From Shewanella sp. KX20019 (GTDB lineage Bacteria; Pseudomonadota; Gammaproteobacteria; Enterobacterales; Shewanellaceae), in contig NZ_CP068437.1 in the NCBI RefSeq assembly GCF_016757755.1, forward strand, positions 744,001-808,000: a stretch of DNA of 64,000 nt, written 5' to 3'. The notes below the pieces were generated by a model. The model made no database searches, was not told where the DNA came from, and saw only the letters and a list, made by a program, of their open reading frames with translations. Positions 1-8,968 of this stretch are shown here, one piece after another. Position 1 is the first letter of the stretch, and the number at the start of each line of letters is the position of its first letter. The position numbers were made by a program, and so were the translations under genes.

Positions 1-1
1 G

Positions 2-793
2 ATAGCGATGACAGCCAATGCAATGGCAGGAGATAAAGATACATGCCTGCGTGTGGGGATGAATGACCATATCGCTAAACCGATAGAGATTTCATTGTTA
101 TATTCCACTCTACTGACGTATTTGGGTGATGGCGAGCAGCCACGGTTAGATACCACAATAGAGGGCGCTATAACCGAAGGCGATGTGCCATTTTGGCCAC
201 AACATTCAGAGTTAGACGTCGATAAAGGTTTACAGTTAGTACAGAATTCAGTTCGGCTTTATAAGCGAATTTTGGAGCGTTTTTATACAAGCCAAATGCA
301 TACGGCTGAGCAGATTGAGCTAGCAATAAGCCAAGGTAAAACAGACGACGCCATCCGCTATGCACACACCTTAAAAGGGGTGTCTGGTAACTTATGTGCC
401 CCTAGGTTAATTGAGGTCGCTAAAGCAATCGAAACTAAGCTAATGGTTGCTGGCGACGCCGATATCGTAGCTGAATTAGCTGAATTAACCACACTTATTG
501 CAGTTATTTGTGAAGCTATATCTGAATGGATGTCGCAGCTTCCTCACCATGGTGAGTTAACCGAACAAGATGACGCAAAGCAAACTTTATCAGACGTTGA
601 GCTGGCAGAAGCGGCAGCGCTACTGTTAAGCATGTTGGAAGATGCCGACTCTGATGCGGTTGAAAAAATGGATGAGATTAAAGGTCGCGTGGCTGCTGAC
701 ATTTGGCACCAAATGAGTCCTGCCGTGGCAATGGTTCACAGTTATCAGTTCGATGATGCCGCAGGGCTTATTAAAAAGATATTCGATTTGTAG
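2..793 (+). CDS. C-terminal part of a hybrid sensor histidine kinase (REC tail plus HPt domain), partial
   Basis: The reading frame is open from the window edge, so this is the 3' part of a longer gene. The first 30 residues (IAMTANAMAGD, then GMNDHIAKPI) are the end of a CheY-like receiver domain, including the lysine of the KPI motif. A histidine phosphotransfer (HPt) domain follows at about residues 65-160, with the phospho-acceptor histidine in AHTLKGVSGN. About 90 further residues form an acidic tail of unknown role. In this family the HPt domain relays phosphate from the receiver to a separate response regulator. The HD-GYP response regulator at 1961 is a possible partner, but the nitrilase gene between them makes that a guess. 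Confidence 0.85.
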   Translation: MAMTANAMAGDKDTCLRVGMNDHIAKPIEISLLYSTLLTYLGDGEQPRLDTTIEGAITEGDVPFWPQHSELDVDKGLQLVQNSVRLYKRILERFYTSQMHTAEQIELAISQGKTDDAIRYAHTLKGVSGNLCAPRLIEVAKAIETKLMVAGDADIVAELAELTTLIAVICEAISEWMSQLPHHGELTEQDDAKQTLSDVELAEAAALLLSMLEDADSDAVEKMDEIKGRVAADIWHQMSPAVAMVHSYQFDDAAGLIKKIFDL

Positions 794-925
794 GTAGATG
801 ATAGTGCCTGAATGGTGACTTTAAGGTTATTTTCTTTGCTTAGTTTGGTTATCTCAAGCATGTAATGACGCGCGGTCTATAATTGCTAATGACTGCTCTG
901 TCTTTATTAAAAAAGTGAATAAGCC

Positions 926-1870
926 ATGAAAAAAATCGCAATTATTCAGGAGTCACCTTATGTTCTTGATAAAGAACGTACTATAGAGAAAGCTGTAGAT
1001 CTCATCAACTTAGTATCATCTAAAGGTGCTGAACTTATCGTTTTCCCAGAGGCGTTTATATCTGGATACCCCGCCTGGATTTGGAGGTTGAGGCCTGGCG
1101 GTGACTGGGGGATCAGTGAAGAACTACATATACGGCTGCTTAAAAATGCGATCGACCTGTCTTCTGATGAGCTAAAACCCATGCTAGAAGCCGCTAAAGA
1201 TAACGGCGTTACTGTCGTTTGTGGTATTAACGAACGAGATAATGCCAATAGCCAATCGACAATTTATAACTCGGCTATAACGATCAATACTCAAGGTCAA
1301 ATTATCAATATTCATCGTAAGCTAATGCCCACTAATCCGGAACGTATGGTATGGGGCTTTGGCGATGGTCATGGGCTAAATGTTATTGATACCCCTGTCG
1401 GGAGAATTGGTAGCTTAATTTGTTGGGAAAGCTATATGCCACTAGCGAGGTACTCTCTCTATTCGCAAGGTATCGAAATTTATATTGCGCCAACCTACGA
1501 CAGTGGTGAGGAGTGGGTTGGCACGATGCAGCATATCGCTAGGGAGGGTAAGTGCTGGGTTATATCTTGTGGAGTTGCTTTAGAAAGAAAAGATCTCCCT
1601 GAGGATTTTCCAAATTTGGATGGACTTTACCCTGCTGATGAAGAGTGGATTAATCCGGGGGGATCTCTGGTTGTGTCGCCAACAGGAGAGATCGTGGCTG
1701 GACCATTATCTAAAGAGAAGGACTGTTTAGTGGTGGATATTGATGTTGAATTAGCTTCACACTCCAAACGTGCACTGGATGTAGCTGGTCACTACTCCAG
1801 GCCGGATATATTTAAACTACATGTTGATAGATCCCGACAGTTTTCGACGCAATTCAATAACAAAAATTAA
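926..1870 (+). CDS. Nitrilase / carbon-nitrogen hydrolase family protein
   Basis: The 314-residue product has the full nitrilase-superfamily catalytic triad: Glu42 in FPEAF, Lys132 in HRKLMPT and Cys166 in LICWESY. The PEAFISGYP and CWESYMPL contexts fit true nitrilases or aliphatic cyanide hydratase relatives better than amidases or NAD synthetase domains, and the length is typical of a single-domain nitrilase. It would hydrolyse an organic nitrile to a carboxylic acid and ammonia in the cytoplasm; the substrate cannot be read from the sequence. The gene stands alone between two signalling genes with about 90-130 bp gaps on either side. The ATG at 926 follows an AT-rich leader without a strong Shine-Dalgarno sequence. 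Confidence 0.85.
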   Translation: MKKIAIIQESPYVLDKERTIEKAVDLINLVSSKGAELIVFPEAFISGYPAWIWRLRPGGDWGISEELHIRLLKNAIDLSSDELKPMLEAAKDNGVTVVCGINERDNANSQSTIYNSAITINTQGQIINIHRKLMPTNPERMVWGFGDGHGLNVIDTPVGRIGSLICWESYMPLARYSLYSQGIEIYIAPTYDSGEEWVGTMQHIAREGKCWVISCGVALERKDLPEDFPNLDGLYPADEEWINPGGSLVVSPTGEIVAGPLSKEKDCLVVDIDVELASHSKRALDVAGHYSRPDIFKLHVDRSRQFSTQFNNKN

Positions 1871-1960
1871 GCGCTTGCTCGTGTAACTCACCAGCTGATT
1901 TAAAGCTGACTATACTTGATGAATCAGTTGTGATTTTGGCCTAAAAGGAGGCTCTGATTC

Positions 1961-2977
1961 ATGGATAAAGCCACCATTCTCGTTGTGGATGATACCCCGG
2001 GTAACATCGATATTTTGGTTGGGATCTTGAGTAGTGATCACAAGATAAAGGTGGCCATTGATGGCCCCAAAGCGCTGGCATTAGCTCATAAAAATCCGCC
2101 AGACATCATATTACTTGATGTGATGATGCCAGGAATGAATGGCTATGAGGTGTGTGAGCGTTTAAAGAAAGATCCGCTCACCAGTCATATCCCGGTTATT
2201 TTTGTGACCGCATTGGCCGATACCGCAGATGAAGCTCAAGGGTTTGCACTTGGTGCCGTCGATTACATCACTAAGCCTGTTAGTGCGCCTGTGGTGCAAG
2301 CTCGAGTCAAAACTCACCTTGCTCTTTATGATCAAAAACGCCTGCTAGAACAGGAGGTAAAAGCGCGTACTAAGGAACTTGAAGATACCCGGTTTGAGAT
2401 TATTAGACGTCTTGGTCGAGCAGCAGAGTATAAGGATAATGAAACCGGGCTGCATGTCGTGAGGATGAGTCACTATGCGCGCTTGTTAGCAATCAAAACA
2501 GGCCTACCAGACAAGTACTGCGATCTTATCTATAACGCTGCACCAATGCATGATATTGGTAAGATAGGCACTCCAGATTCGATTTTGAAAAAACCTGCTA
2601 AGTTAGATAAACCTGAATGGAAAGAGATGCAGCGACACGCTGAAATTGGTGCCGAAATCATTGGCGAGCATAAAGACCCATTACTTGAAATGGCAAAGCG
2701 TATCGCACTTAGTCACCATGAAAAGTGGGATGGTAGTGGCTATCCTCATGGCATTGCGGGAAGCGATATTCCCATTGAAGGGCGGATCGTGGCAATCGCC
2801 GATGTGTTTGATGCATTAACCTCTGTCAGACCCTATAAAAAGGCGTGGACAGTGGCTGATACCATGGATCTTATCGACAGTGAATCCGGTAAACATTTTG
2901 ACCCACAATTAGTGGAAAATTTTAAAGCCATTATTAACGATGTAACTATGATCCGCGATCAGCATCATGAAACCTAA
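1961..2977 (+). CDS. Response regulator with HD-GYP cyclic-di-GMP phosphodiesterase domain
   Basis: The 338-residue protein has an N-terminal receiver domain (about 1-125; acidic pair in VVDDTPGN, phospho-acceptor Asp in ILLDVMMPG, Lys in ITKPVS). A short helical linker leads into an HD-GYP domain at about 145-330 (metal-binding MHDIGKIGTPD, then HHEKWDGSGYP). HD-GYP domains degrade cyclic-di-GMP, so phosphorylation by a sensor kinase probably controls c-di-GMP turnover. All the metal-site histidines and the GYP triplet are present, so it should be active. AGGAGG lies just upstream of the ATG at 1961. A rho-independent terminator follows at 3004. Confidence 0.92.
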   Translation: MDKATILVVDDTPGNIDILVGILSSDHKIKVAIDGPKALALAHKNPPDIILLDVMMPGMNGYEVCERLKKDPLTSHIPVIFVTALADTADEAQGFALGAVDYITKPVSAPVVQARVKTHLALYDQKRLLEQEVKARTKELEDTRFEIIRRLGRAAEYKDNETGLHVVRMSHYARLLAIKTGLPDKYCDLIYNAAPMHDIGKIGTPDSILKKPAKLDKPEWKEMQRHAEIGAEIIGEHKDPLLEMAKRIALSHHEKWDGSGYPHGIAGSDIPIEGRIVAIADVFDALTSVRPYKKAWTVADTMDLIDSESGKHFDPQLVENFKAIINDVTMIRDQHHET

Positions 2978-3003
2978 TTGGCCAACGGTTTTCATCATCC
3001 ATA

Positions 3004-3029
3004 AAAAAGGCGCTCTAAGCGCCTTTTTT
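3004..3029. terminator. Bidirectional rho-independent terminator
   Basis: A GGCGCT/AGCGCC stem is flanked by A-runs on the left and T-runs on the right. It sits between the convergent HD-GYP gene and ygfZ and can serve both. Confidence 0.85.
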
Positions 3030-3046
3030 ATGGAGAAGGCAGAAAG

Positions 3047-4018
3047 TTAATCACTCTCTTCTAATGAATAAGGTAGGGCAATGATGCTGAGTTGTGATGT
3101 ATCATCACCTGCGATCCTAAGCGTGGCATCGAGTGGGGTGTCATTGGCTAAAACTGCAGTCAGTAGCAGCTGCTGGTCGCGTTGAACACTTTCAATGATG
3201 GTACCAGCACGGCGAAATTCAGCCCCATCTTCTAATGCGATCTCTAACTGGCTTTCAGCGCTTAACTCGGCCGATACAGTGCCTGACACAATATAGAGTG
3301 CACGCTTGTTGCCACCGCGGTACTTCATTCTAGCGATCGTTTCTTGGCCCATGTAGCAGCCTTTGTTAAAGCTGATGCCATTGAGCGCTTGTAGGTTACA
3401 CATCTGCGGCACAAATTTAGCATTATGCGCAGCGCCGATATTGGGGTAGCCCGCCAATATTTCCAGCTCTTGCCATGCAGTTGCATCAACAATTACAGCG
3501 TCGTTCAGTTTATTGAAGTCCGCTACACTTGCTTGCTCAATTATGACAATAAAGCGGCCTGCATCTTGGATTATCATGCCATTGTCGATGAGGGTTATTT
3601 CATCGTTTAAGGTGCCAAACTGCTCAGTTAACCAGCTTGCAGCTTGTTCGCCAGCAACACCTAACAGTAGCCAGTCGTCACTGACATCATTGAGATCGGC
3701 TTTGCTAAATACGGCATACTTTTGTAACTGCGGCAGATCTAATGCCAAGGTTTGCTTTGGCATCATCATAAATAGGGTGTCACCTTTGGCAAAGGTTCTA
3801 AAGGTGGCAAGCATCTTCCCTTTAGGATCGCAATGTGCGCCCCAGCGCCATTGATTATCTTCAAGTGAACTGATATCAGTAGTGACTTGACCATGAATAA
3901 AGCTGCGGCCTTGTTCGCCCGTTACCGAGATTAAACCGAAATGAGATAACTGGGACACAATAAGGGAGGGCTGTTGTCCGTTTAAAGGCCAGTTAGGCTG
4001 AGAAGTTGACAGGGTCAT
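3047..4018 (-). CDS. ygfZ: tRNA-modifying / folate-binding protein YgfZ
   Basis: The 323-residue product carries the YgfZ signature KGCYMGQE, followed by IARMKYRGGNKR. YgfZ is a cytoplasmic folate-binding member of the GcvT family that supports repair or assembly of certain Fe-S enzymes such as MiaB. The N-terminal part shows the expected HGQVTTDI segment. A TTG codon four residues upstream (4030) is possible, but the ATG at 4018 with GGA seven bases upstream is the more usual start. It is convergent with the HD-GYP gene and shares its terminator. The length is close to the E. coli protein. Confidence 0.92.
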   Translation of the reverse strand: MTLSTSQPNWPLNGQQPSLIVSQLSHFGLISVTGEQGRSFIHGQVTTDISSLEDNQWRWGAHCDPKGKMLATFRTFAKGDTLFMMMPKQTLALDLPQLQKYAVFSKADLNDVSDDWLLLGVAGEQAASWLTEQFGTLNDEITLIDNGMIIQDAGRFIVIIEQASVADFNKLNDAVIVDATAWQELEILAGYPNIGAAHNAKFVPQMCNLQALNGISFNKGCYMGQETIARMKYRGGNKRALYIVSGTVSAELSAESQLEIALEDGAEFRRAGTIIESVQRDQQLLLTAVLANDTPLDATLRIAGDDTSQLSIIALPYSLEESD

Positions 4019-4230
4019 TAGCAAGTCCAAGAGTTAAACCAGAAGAGCGATGATTGTAACGCTAATCATAGGCTGCGAAAAGTTGCATACCGCAAGTTTA
4101 TTGAAACTACACCTAAACCCTCCCAAAAGGCGCAATCCGCTATCTTGAGATCGTTTGGATATAAAGCCGCACAATATTAAATTGTACGGCCTTAGATTAT
4201 CTACCAAGTTTTATAGCAACTGATTAGGGC

Positions 4231-5460
4231 TTAGTGAAGCAGTCGAGTTCTAATGGTGCCTTCAATCGCTTGCATTTCGCAGAGCGCTTCATCGGCTTTA
4301 TCTGAGTCAACCTCCATCACAACGTAACCAATTTCAGCGGTTGTTTGTAGATACTGGGCCGCGATGTTGATGCCTTTCTCTGCAAATGCCAAGTTGATTT
4401 GGATCAGGATCCCTGGTCTGTTACGGTGAATATGTAATAGACGTGAAGTCCCTGAATGCTGCGCTAAAGATACCTCTGGGAAGTTAACGGCCGTCATGGT
4501 TGAACCATTGTCAGAGTATTTCGCCAGTTTGCCGGCTACTTCAATACCTATGTTCTCTTGCGCTTCAGCGGTGCTACCACCAACATGAGGCGTCAATATT
4601 ACATTATCTAGTCCACGCAGAGGGCTGACAAACTCGTCGTTATTCGACTTAGGCTCAACAGGGAATACGTCAATTGCCGCGCCTGAAAGGTGATCCTCTT
4701 TGAGCGCAGCAGCTAATGCAGCAATATCGACTACGGTGCCACGTGAAGCGTTAATCAAAATACTGCCTTTGCGCATACAAGCAAGCTCTGCATGAGCAAT
4801 CATCTCTTTGGTATGTGGCGTCTCTGGCACATGTAAACTGACTACATCAGCAAGCGATAGCAGCTGCTCCATTGAATGTACCTGCTGTGCATTCCCGAGA
4901 GGCAACTTGTCTTCAATGTCGAAAAAGATAACGCGCATGCCTAAGGTTTCAGCAAGAATACCAAGCTGGGTACCGATATGGCCGTAACCGATAACACCCA
5001 GTGTTTTTCCGCGTGCCTCATAACTTCCTGCTGCACTTTTCAGCCAGCCGCCTCGATGAGCCATCGCGTTGCGCTGAGGTATTCCACGCAGCAACATGAT
5101 GATCTCACCCAATACTAATTCAGCTACACTTCGAGTATTGGAGAAAGGCGCATTGAAGACGGGCACGCCAAGTTTTTCAGCCGCAGCTAAACTCACTTGG
5201 TTGGTGCCAATACAGAAACAACCAATACCGACCAGTTTTTCAGCTTGATTTAATACAGCTTCAGTCAGTTGGGTACGGGAGCGAATACCGACAAAATGCG
5301 CATCTTGAATCGAACTGACTAGAGCCTCTTCACTCAATGCTGCTTTGTGATACTCAATGTTGGTATAACCCGCTCGTTCGAATACATCTACTGCAGATTG
5401 GTGGACGCCTTCCAACAGCAGGATTTTGATCTTATCCTTGTCCAGCGAATGTTTCGCCAT
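4231..5460 (-). CDS. serA: D-3-phosphoglycerate dehydrogenase
   Basis: The 409-residue protein is nearly identical in length to E. coli SerA. It has a catalytic domain split around a Rossmann fold (GVIGYGHIGTQLG), the NAD/substrate Arg region in INASRGTVVDI, the catalytic His in ILTPHVGGSTAEAQ, and a C-terminal ACT domain (about 335-409) that binds serine for feedback inhibition. It catalyses the first step of serine synthesis, oxidising 3-phosphoglycerate to phosphohydroxypyruvate in the cytoplasm. It is monocistronic as seen here, with a 200-bp gap before the divergent YjdF-like gene. Confidence 0.97.
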   Translation of the reverse strand: MAKHSLDKDKIKILLLEGVHQSAVDVFERAGYTNIEYHKAALSEEALVSSIQDAHFVGIRSRTQLTEAVLNQAEKLVGIGCFCIGTNQVSLAAAEKLGVPVFNAPFSNTRSVAELVLGEIIMLLRGIPQRNAMAHRGGWLKSAAGSYEARGKTLGVIGYGHIGTQLGILAETLGMRVIFFDIEDKLPLGNAQQVHSMEQLLSLADVVSLHVPETPHTKEMIAHAELACMRKGSILINASRGTVVDIAALAAALKEDHLSGAAIDVFPVEPKSNNDEFVSPLRGLDNVILTPHVGGSTAEAQENIGIEVAGKLAKYSDNGSTMTAVNFPEVSLAQHSGTSRLLHIHRNRPGILIQINLAFAEKGINIAAQYLQTTAEIGYVVMEVDSDKADEALCEMQAIEGTIRTRLLH

Positions 5461-5661
5461 GATTTATGTACCCTTTTGGTTTATTAGTATTTTGTATACC
5501 TTACATCACAGTAGAGACGACTAAACTCAACTGTTCGGCTAGTTTCGGTATAGACTGTCAATCAAGAAACAAAGTAGCACTTTTTTTACTCGGTGTAGAG
5601 GGCTAGATGGCTAAAGTGTTTATTCTAAATTTAGAACAATATCTTATATGGGAGAGATATT

Positions 5662-6267
5662 TTGAATAAAAGCGTTTCATGGCTAGTGATCTATTTTGTG
5701 GTGCTGCTTTGGTCTGCCATAGAGCCAAAAGATCAGTTCACTTGGTTTTTAGAGGTTTTACCGGCATTAATAGCATTGCCACTGCTGGCTTTTACGCGTA
5801 AAGGTTTTCCATTAACGAGCTTGGCTTATGTGCTGATCCTTATTCATTGTGTGATCTTAATGGTCGGCGGGCACTACACCTATGCCGAAGTGCCTCTGTT
5901 TGACTGGATAGCTGAATGGACAGGTAGCAGCCGCAATAACTACGATAAAGTAGGCCATCTTGCGCAAGGGTTTATTCCGGTTATTCTGGCCAGAGAGATA
6001 TTTATCCGCTTAAGTGTCATCAAAGTTGGCGCTTGGTGTCACTTTCTGGCTGTTTGTTTTGCGTTGGCGTTTTCAGCATTTTATGAGCTTATTGAGTGGT
6101 GGGTGGCCGAGCTTACAGGCGAGGATGCCGAAGCATTTCTCGGTACTCAAGGTTATGTTTGGGATACACAGTCTGACATGGCGATGGCGCTAGTAGGGGC
6201 GATTGCGGCGATAGTATTATTGAGCCGGTACCATGATAAGTTGATCGCGATTAAGCTCAAATCGTAG
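5662..6267 (+). CDS. YjdF-like DUF2238 inner-membrane protein
   Basis: The 201-residue protein is very hydrophobic, with about six membrane segments. It contains the DUF2238 features around RNNYDKVGHLAQGFIPVILARE and FYELIEWWVAELTGEDAEAFLGTQGYVWDTQSDM (described here in two parts). The family is a conserved inner-membrane protein of unknown function. The start is a TTG at 5662, chosen because GGAGAG lies at 5651-5656 and the sequence then reads directly into the first membrane helix. No partner gene is evident. Confidence 0.75.
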   Translation: MNKSVSWLVIYFVVLLWSAIEPKDQFTWFLEVLPALIALPLLAFTRKGFPLTSLAYVLILIHCVILMVGGHYTYAEVPLFDWIAEWTGSSRNNYDKVGHLAQGFIPVILAREIFIRLSVIKVGAWCHFLAVCFALAFSAFYELIEWWVAELTGEDAEAFLGTQGYVWDTQSDMAMALVGAIAAIVLLSRYHDKLIAIKLKS

Positions 6268-6479
6268 GTTTATCTGAAAATAATAGTTTAATACTCTATT
6301 TTTTGCGTCAATATTAGTCATTGTACTGTTTTTTAATGCGTAATTTTCATCACGCATGCTTTATTACTAAGCCAACTCTAGGTAGACTGGCTTAGTCTGC
6401 TTTTATATTGCATTGTTTTTAAATGTAATGACGAAATAATATTGAATGGACTAAGTGAAACTTTTCAGGGAGAGAAGTG

Positions 6480-7154
6480 ATGGATAATATGGATAGTATT
6501 GATGAAGTGGTATTTCTTCATCAGGTGACAGCACCTTGCCATCTGGCCATGCTTGCAGAATCAATTGGCTTGAAGACGCGAGTGATTTCAGACATCGAGC
6601 AGCTGGAGTCCAGCGCTCATAGCCGCAGTTTCTATCTTATTTCGCAACAAGGTGCAGCAGTGGACTGTAACGGCATTCCTTTAGTTGCATCTCAACTTGT
6701 TAAACATGTCCCCGTCGCACTTTATGACGTGGTAGTAGATTCTTTAGATGAAGAGTCTGCGCTGTTATTGGGGATCAGAGGTCTTTTATTTGCAGAGCAG
6801 CGAATGGACTTGCAGGTTACAGGCTTGCGAAAAGTCCTAGCCGATGAACTTTGGTATAATAGAACATTGATAAGCCGCGTGTTTCGTCAGTTAGTGAGTC
6901 AAATCGACACGCCTCTGCAGTTATCCGTCGAAGGTTCGGAATCATTTAAGCTATTAACTCGTCGAGAAAAAACCATCATTCAGTTGGTTTCTAGTGGAGC
7001 CCGCAATAAAGAGATTGCTCAAGATTTGTGCATAAGTGAACACACCGTTAAGGCACATATCTCATCCGTTTTTAGAAAAACCCAATCACGCAACCGTGTC
7101 GAACTGTTGCGCTGGGCTCAAACTTACCAAAGTCATTTTGAGCTCTGTTCTTAG
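6480..7154 (+). CDS. CsgD/VpsT-like LuxR-family transcriptional regulator
   Basis: The 224-residue protein has a degenerate receiver-like N-terminal domain and a C-terminal LuxR-type helix-turn-helix at about 158-215 (LTRREKTIIQLVSSGARNKE, then IAQDLCISEHTVKAHIS). The segment DELWYNRTLISRV lies where VpsT has its c-di-GMP-binding W[FLM][TS]R motif and CsgD its YFTQ; WYNR is a variant, so c-di-GMP binding is uncertain. CsgD/VpsT proteins control biofilm matrix genes. AGGGAGAG at 6467-6474 favours the ATG at 6480 over the overlapping GTG at 6477. A second copy of the end of this gene lies just downstream (see 7244-7336). Confidence 0.8.
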   Translation: MDNMDSIDEVVFLHQVTAPCHLAMLAESIGLKTRVISDIEQLESSAHSRSFYLISQQGAAVDCNGIPLVASQLVKHVPVALYDVVVDSLDEESALLLGIRGLLFAEQRMDLQVTGLRKVLADELWYNRTLISRVFRQLVSQIDTPLQLSVEGSESFKLLTRREKTIIQLVSSGARNKEIAQDLCISEHTVKAHISSVFRKTQSRNRVELLRWAQTYQSHFELCS

Positions 7155-7243
7155 GAAGAGAGCTTTTGGAAAGGTGCCCGAAATATAGTCCCGCTTGAAA
7201 GACTAAATCATTAACATTCGTGTCGCCGGGATTGAAAAACAGT

Positions 7244-7336
7244 GCTGGGCACAAACCTATCAGAGCCACTTCGAACTCTGTTCTTAGCTCTAGCATGCTG
7301 CCCTTTGAAAGACGCAATCATCAAGATTTGCGTCGA
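7244..7336 (+). pseudogene. Fossil second copy of the 3' end and terminator of the CsgD-like gene
   Basis: Positions 7244-7287 repeat positions 7111-7154, the last 44 bases of the preceding gene. Thirty-six of 44 bases match, and all eight differences are synonymous: both read WAQTYQSHFELCS followed by TAG. The downstream hairpin region is also repeated (7194-7225 against 7303-7334). A full second gene is absent, so this is a remnant. The purely synonymous divergence suggests the two ends come from two selected alleles or paralogues rather than from a recent local slip. Confidence 0.75.
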
Positions 7337-7343
7337 CTTTTTG
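7311..7343 (+). terminator. Rho-independent terminator after the duplicated gene end
   Basis: GACGCAATC pairs with GATTTGCGTC, followed by a short T-run. The upstream copy at about 7199-7226 is a weaker version of the same hairpin. Confidence 0.6.
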
Positions 7344-7882
7344 TCATTCGCGGCTATTTTTTTATCTTTATAAAAAGCCTTTCTCAAGCTTTTTAGTGGG
7401 TTTTGCTGACTGTTTTTAGTTTGTAGTAGCCGATTTACAATTTAAATTTAGTTTTTTATAAAAAAAGCCCCCTTAATTCTCACATCATTTTATGCAAAAA
7501 ACACCCATCTCTGTTCTTGCTTAAGTGCATGATTTTTACTGCCTAAAACCATTATGTTTACACCCTGTTCTCTCGGGTGGTCAGTGGATCTTTATTTTTC
7601 TTTGTTTAACAAATACTTATACATTCTAAATGTGATTAAACCTTCTTTTTTTTGTTACGAAACTCTGCAACAATCGCTGCGCACGTTAATAGAAATTAGC
7701 GGCATCATTATAAAAATGGGGTTGAATGTATGAAATTTGTAATAAAACTATCGGCGGTTTCGCCATCGAATTCTCCACCTACCTGAATAGCTATCAGCTT
7801 AAGATATTACTAATAAACATTTTTAATTTTGAGTTTGGCCTTCATTTATAGGCTGACAAATTACTAATCGGAAGTAACAGCA
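7344..7882. other. Gene-free AT-rich leader upstream of the porin gene
   Basis: About 540 bases without a convincing ORF. The A/T-rich tracts (for example around 7440-7470) and the position upstream of a scavenging gene block suggest regulatory DNA. I looked for PhoB-box pairs (CTGTCAT repeats) and saw no good match. Confidence 0.5.
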
Positions 7883-8935
7883 ATGTTAAACAAATCAACA
7901 ATTGCAATCGCTATCGTCACTATGCTTAGTGCCGGTTCAGTGAGCGCTGTAATGCTAGATGGTGATAGTCAAGGTGACCACGTTCGCTTATATGGCGAAG
8001 TGGGCGTAGGTGGACATTTTGATACTCATGCAGAATACAACCACGATGAGTTCTACGATACCAAGGGCTATGTAGATGATAGCTTCGCAACTATGGGCGT
8101 AGAGGGTCGACGTGAACAATTCACTTATCGTCTTGAACTGGACTACCAACGCCGTAACTGGCTTGGCGGAGACGGTGAGTTTGAGCTGGCTATCGACAAG
8201 TTGTACGTCGGCTATATCTTAACCGAACAGCAGTGGTTCGAGTTTGGTCTAACCGACACAGCATTCGACGATTACGACCATTTTGGCGACTTCACCTTCA
8301 ACAAGTCCGTTGAAACGGGTGAGGCGGGTGACCAAGAGAATACAGTTAAGTACCAAGCCAAGTTTGAACATCTTATTTTAGGCACTTCCTACTCATATAA
8401 CGGTGAACACAAGAGTGGTGCCCAACAAGGTGACATCATTAACGGATATGTAGGCTGGATGTCAGATCTGCTATCTGTCGTGGTTGGCTTAGAAACTCGC
8501 GGCGGTTCCAACGGCGTCAGTAAATATGGTGAGCAGCAACAGATTGGTTTGGGTGCACGCCTGAAACTGATGCAAGATTTTTCTATTGGCTTTAATGGCT
8601 TTATAGAAGATGAAGACTTGTCTACACGTAAGAGCGGTGACGTATACCTAGATTATCAGACCTTCCGCAACCAAGGTGTAACGGTAAGTGCCAAGTACGA
8701 CTTGAATGAGCACTGGGAAATAATCGGCTCCGCAAACCACGAAGAATACGAAGGCTGGGATCTGATCGGTCCTAACTACGACTACTCCGAGCTGCCACCT
8801 GAATATGGGAAAGAGCGCCGTTGGGGGAGTTTAGGTTTCAACTATCGTCCTGCCCGCGACATCGTGCTTTCTTTGGAAGGCCGAGTCGGCGAAGCCCCTG
8901 AAGCAGCCTACGCCTACGCGCGTATGTACTTCTAG
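7883..8935 (+). CDS. Outer-membrane porin-like beta-barrel protein
   Basis: The 350-residue protein begins with a signal peptide (about 22 residues, ending near SAGSVSA). It continues as alternating aromatic and charged beta strands (RLYGEVGVGGHF, then FTYRLELDYQRRNW) and ends in an aromatic-rich strand closing with MYF, the terminal Phe typical of outer-membrane barrels recognised by BamA. It resembles Gram-negative porins in general. Only 33 bp separate it from the ExeM-like gene, which suggests one transcription unit. In that context it may pass nucleotides, phosphate or nucleosides released by the downstream enzymes. The substrate is inference. Confidence 0.75.
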   Translation: MLNKSTIAIAIVTMLSAGSVSAVMLDGDSQGDHVRLYGEVGVGGHFDTHAEYNHDEFYDTKGYVDDSFATMGVEGRREQFTYRLELDYQRRNWLGGDGEFELAIDKLYVGYILTEQQWFEFGLTDTAFDDYDHFGDFTFNKSVETGEAGDQENTVKYQAKFEHLILGTSYSYNGEHKSGAQQGDIINGYVGWMSDLLSVVVGLETRGGSNGVSKYGEQQQIGLGARLKLMQDFSIGFNGFIEDEDLSTRKSGDVYLDYQTFRNQGVTVSAKYDLNEHWEIIGSANHEEYEGWDLIGPNYDYSELPPEYGKERRWGSLGFNYRPARDIVLSLEGRVGEAPEAAYAYARMYF

Positions 8936-8968
8936 TCCGTATCGAATCCAACTTTTATAGAGTTTACT

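Noticed and set aside
7560..7882. Possible PhoB boxes before the scavenging block
   Set aside because: No pair of CTGTCAT-type repeats with 11-bp spacing was found on either strand by eye.
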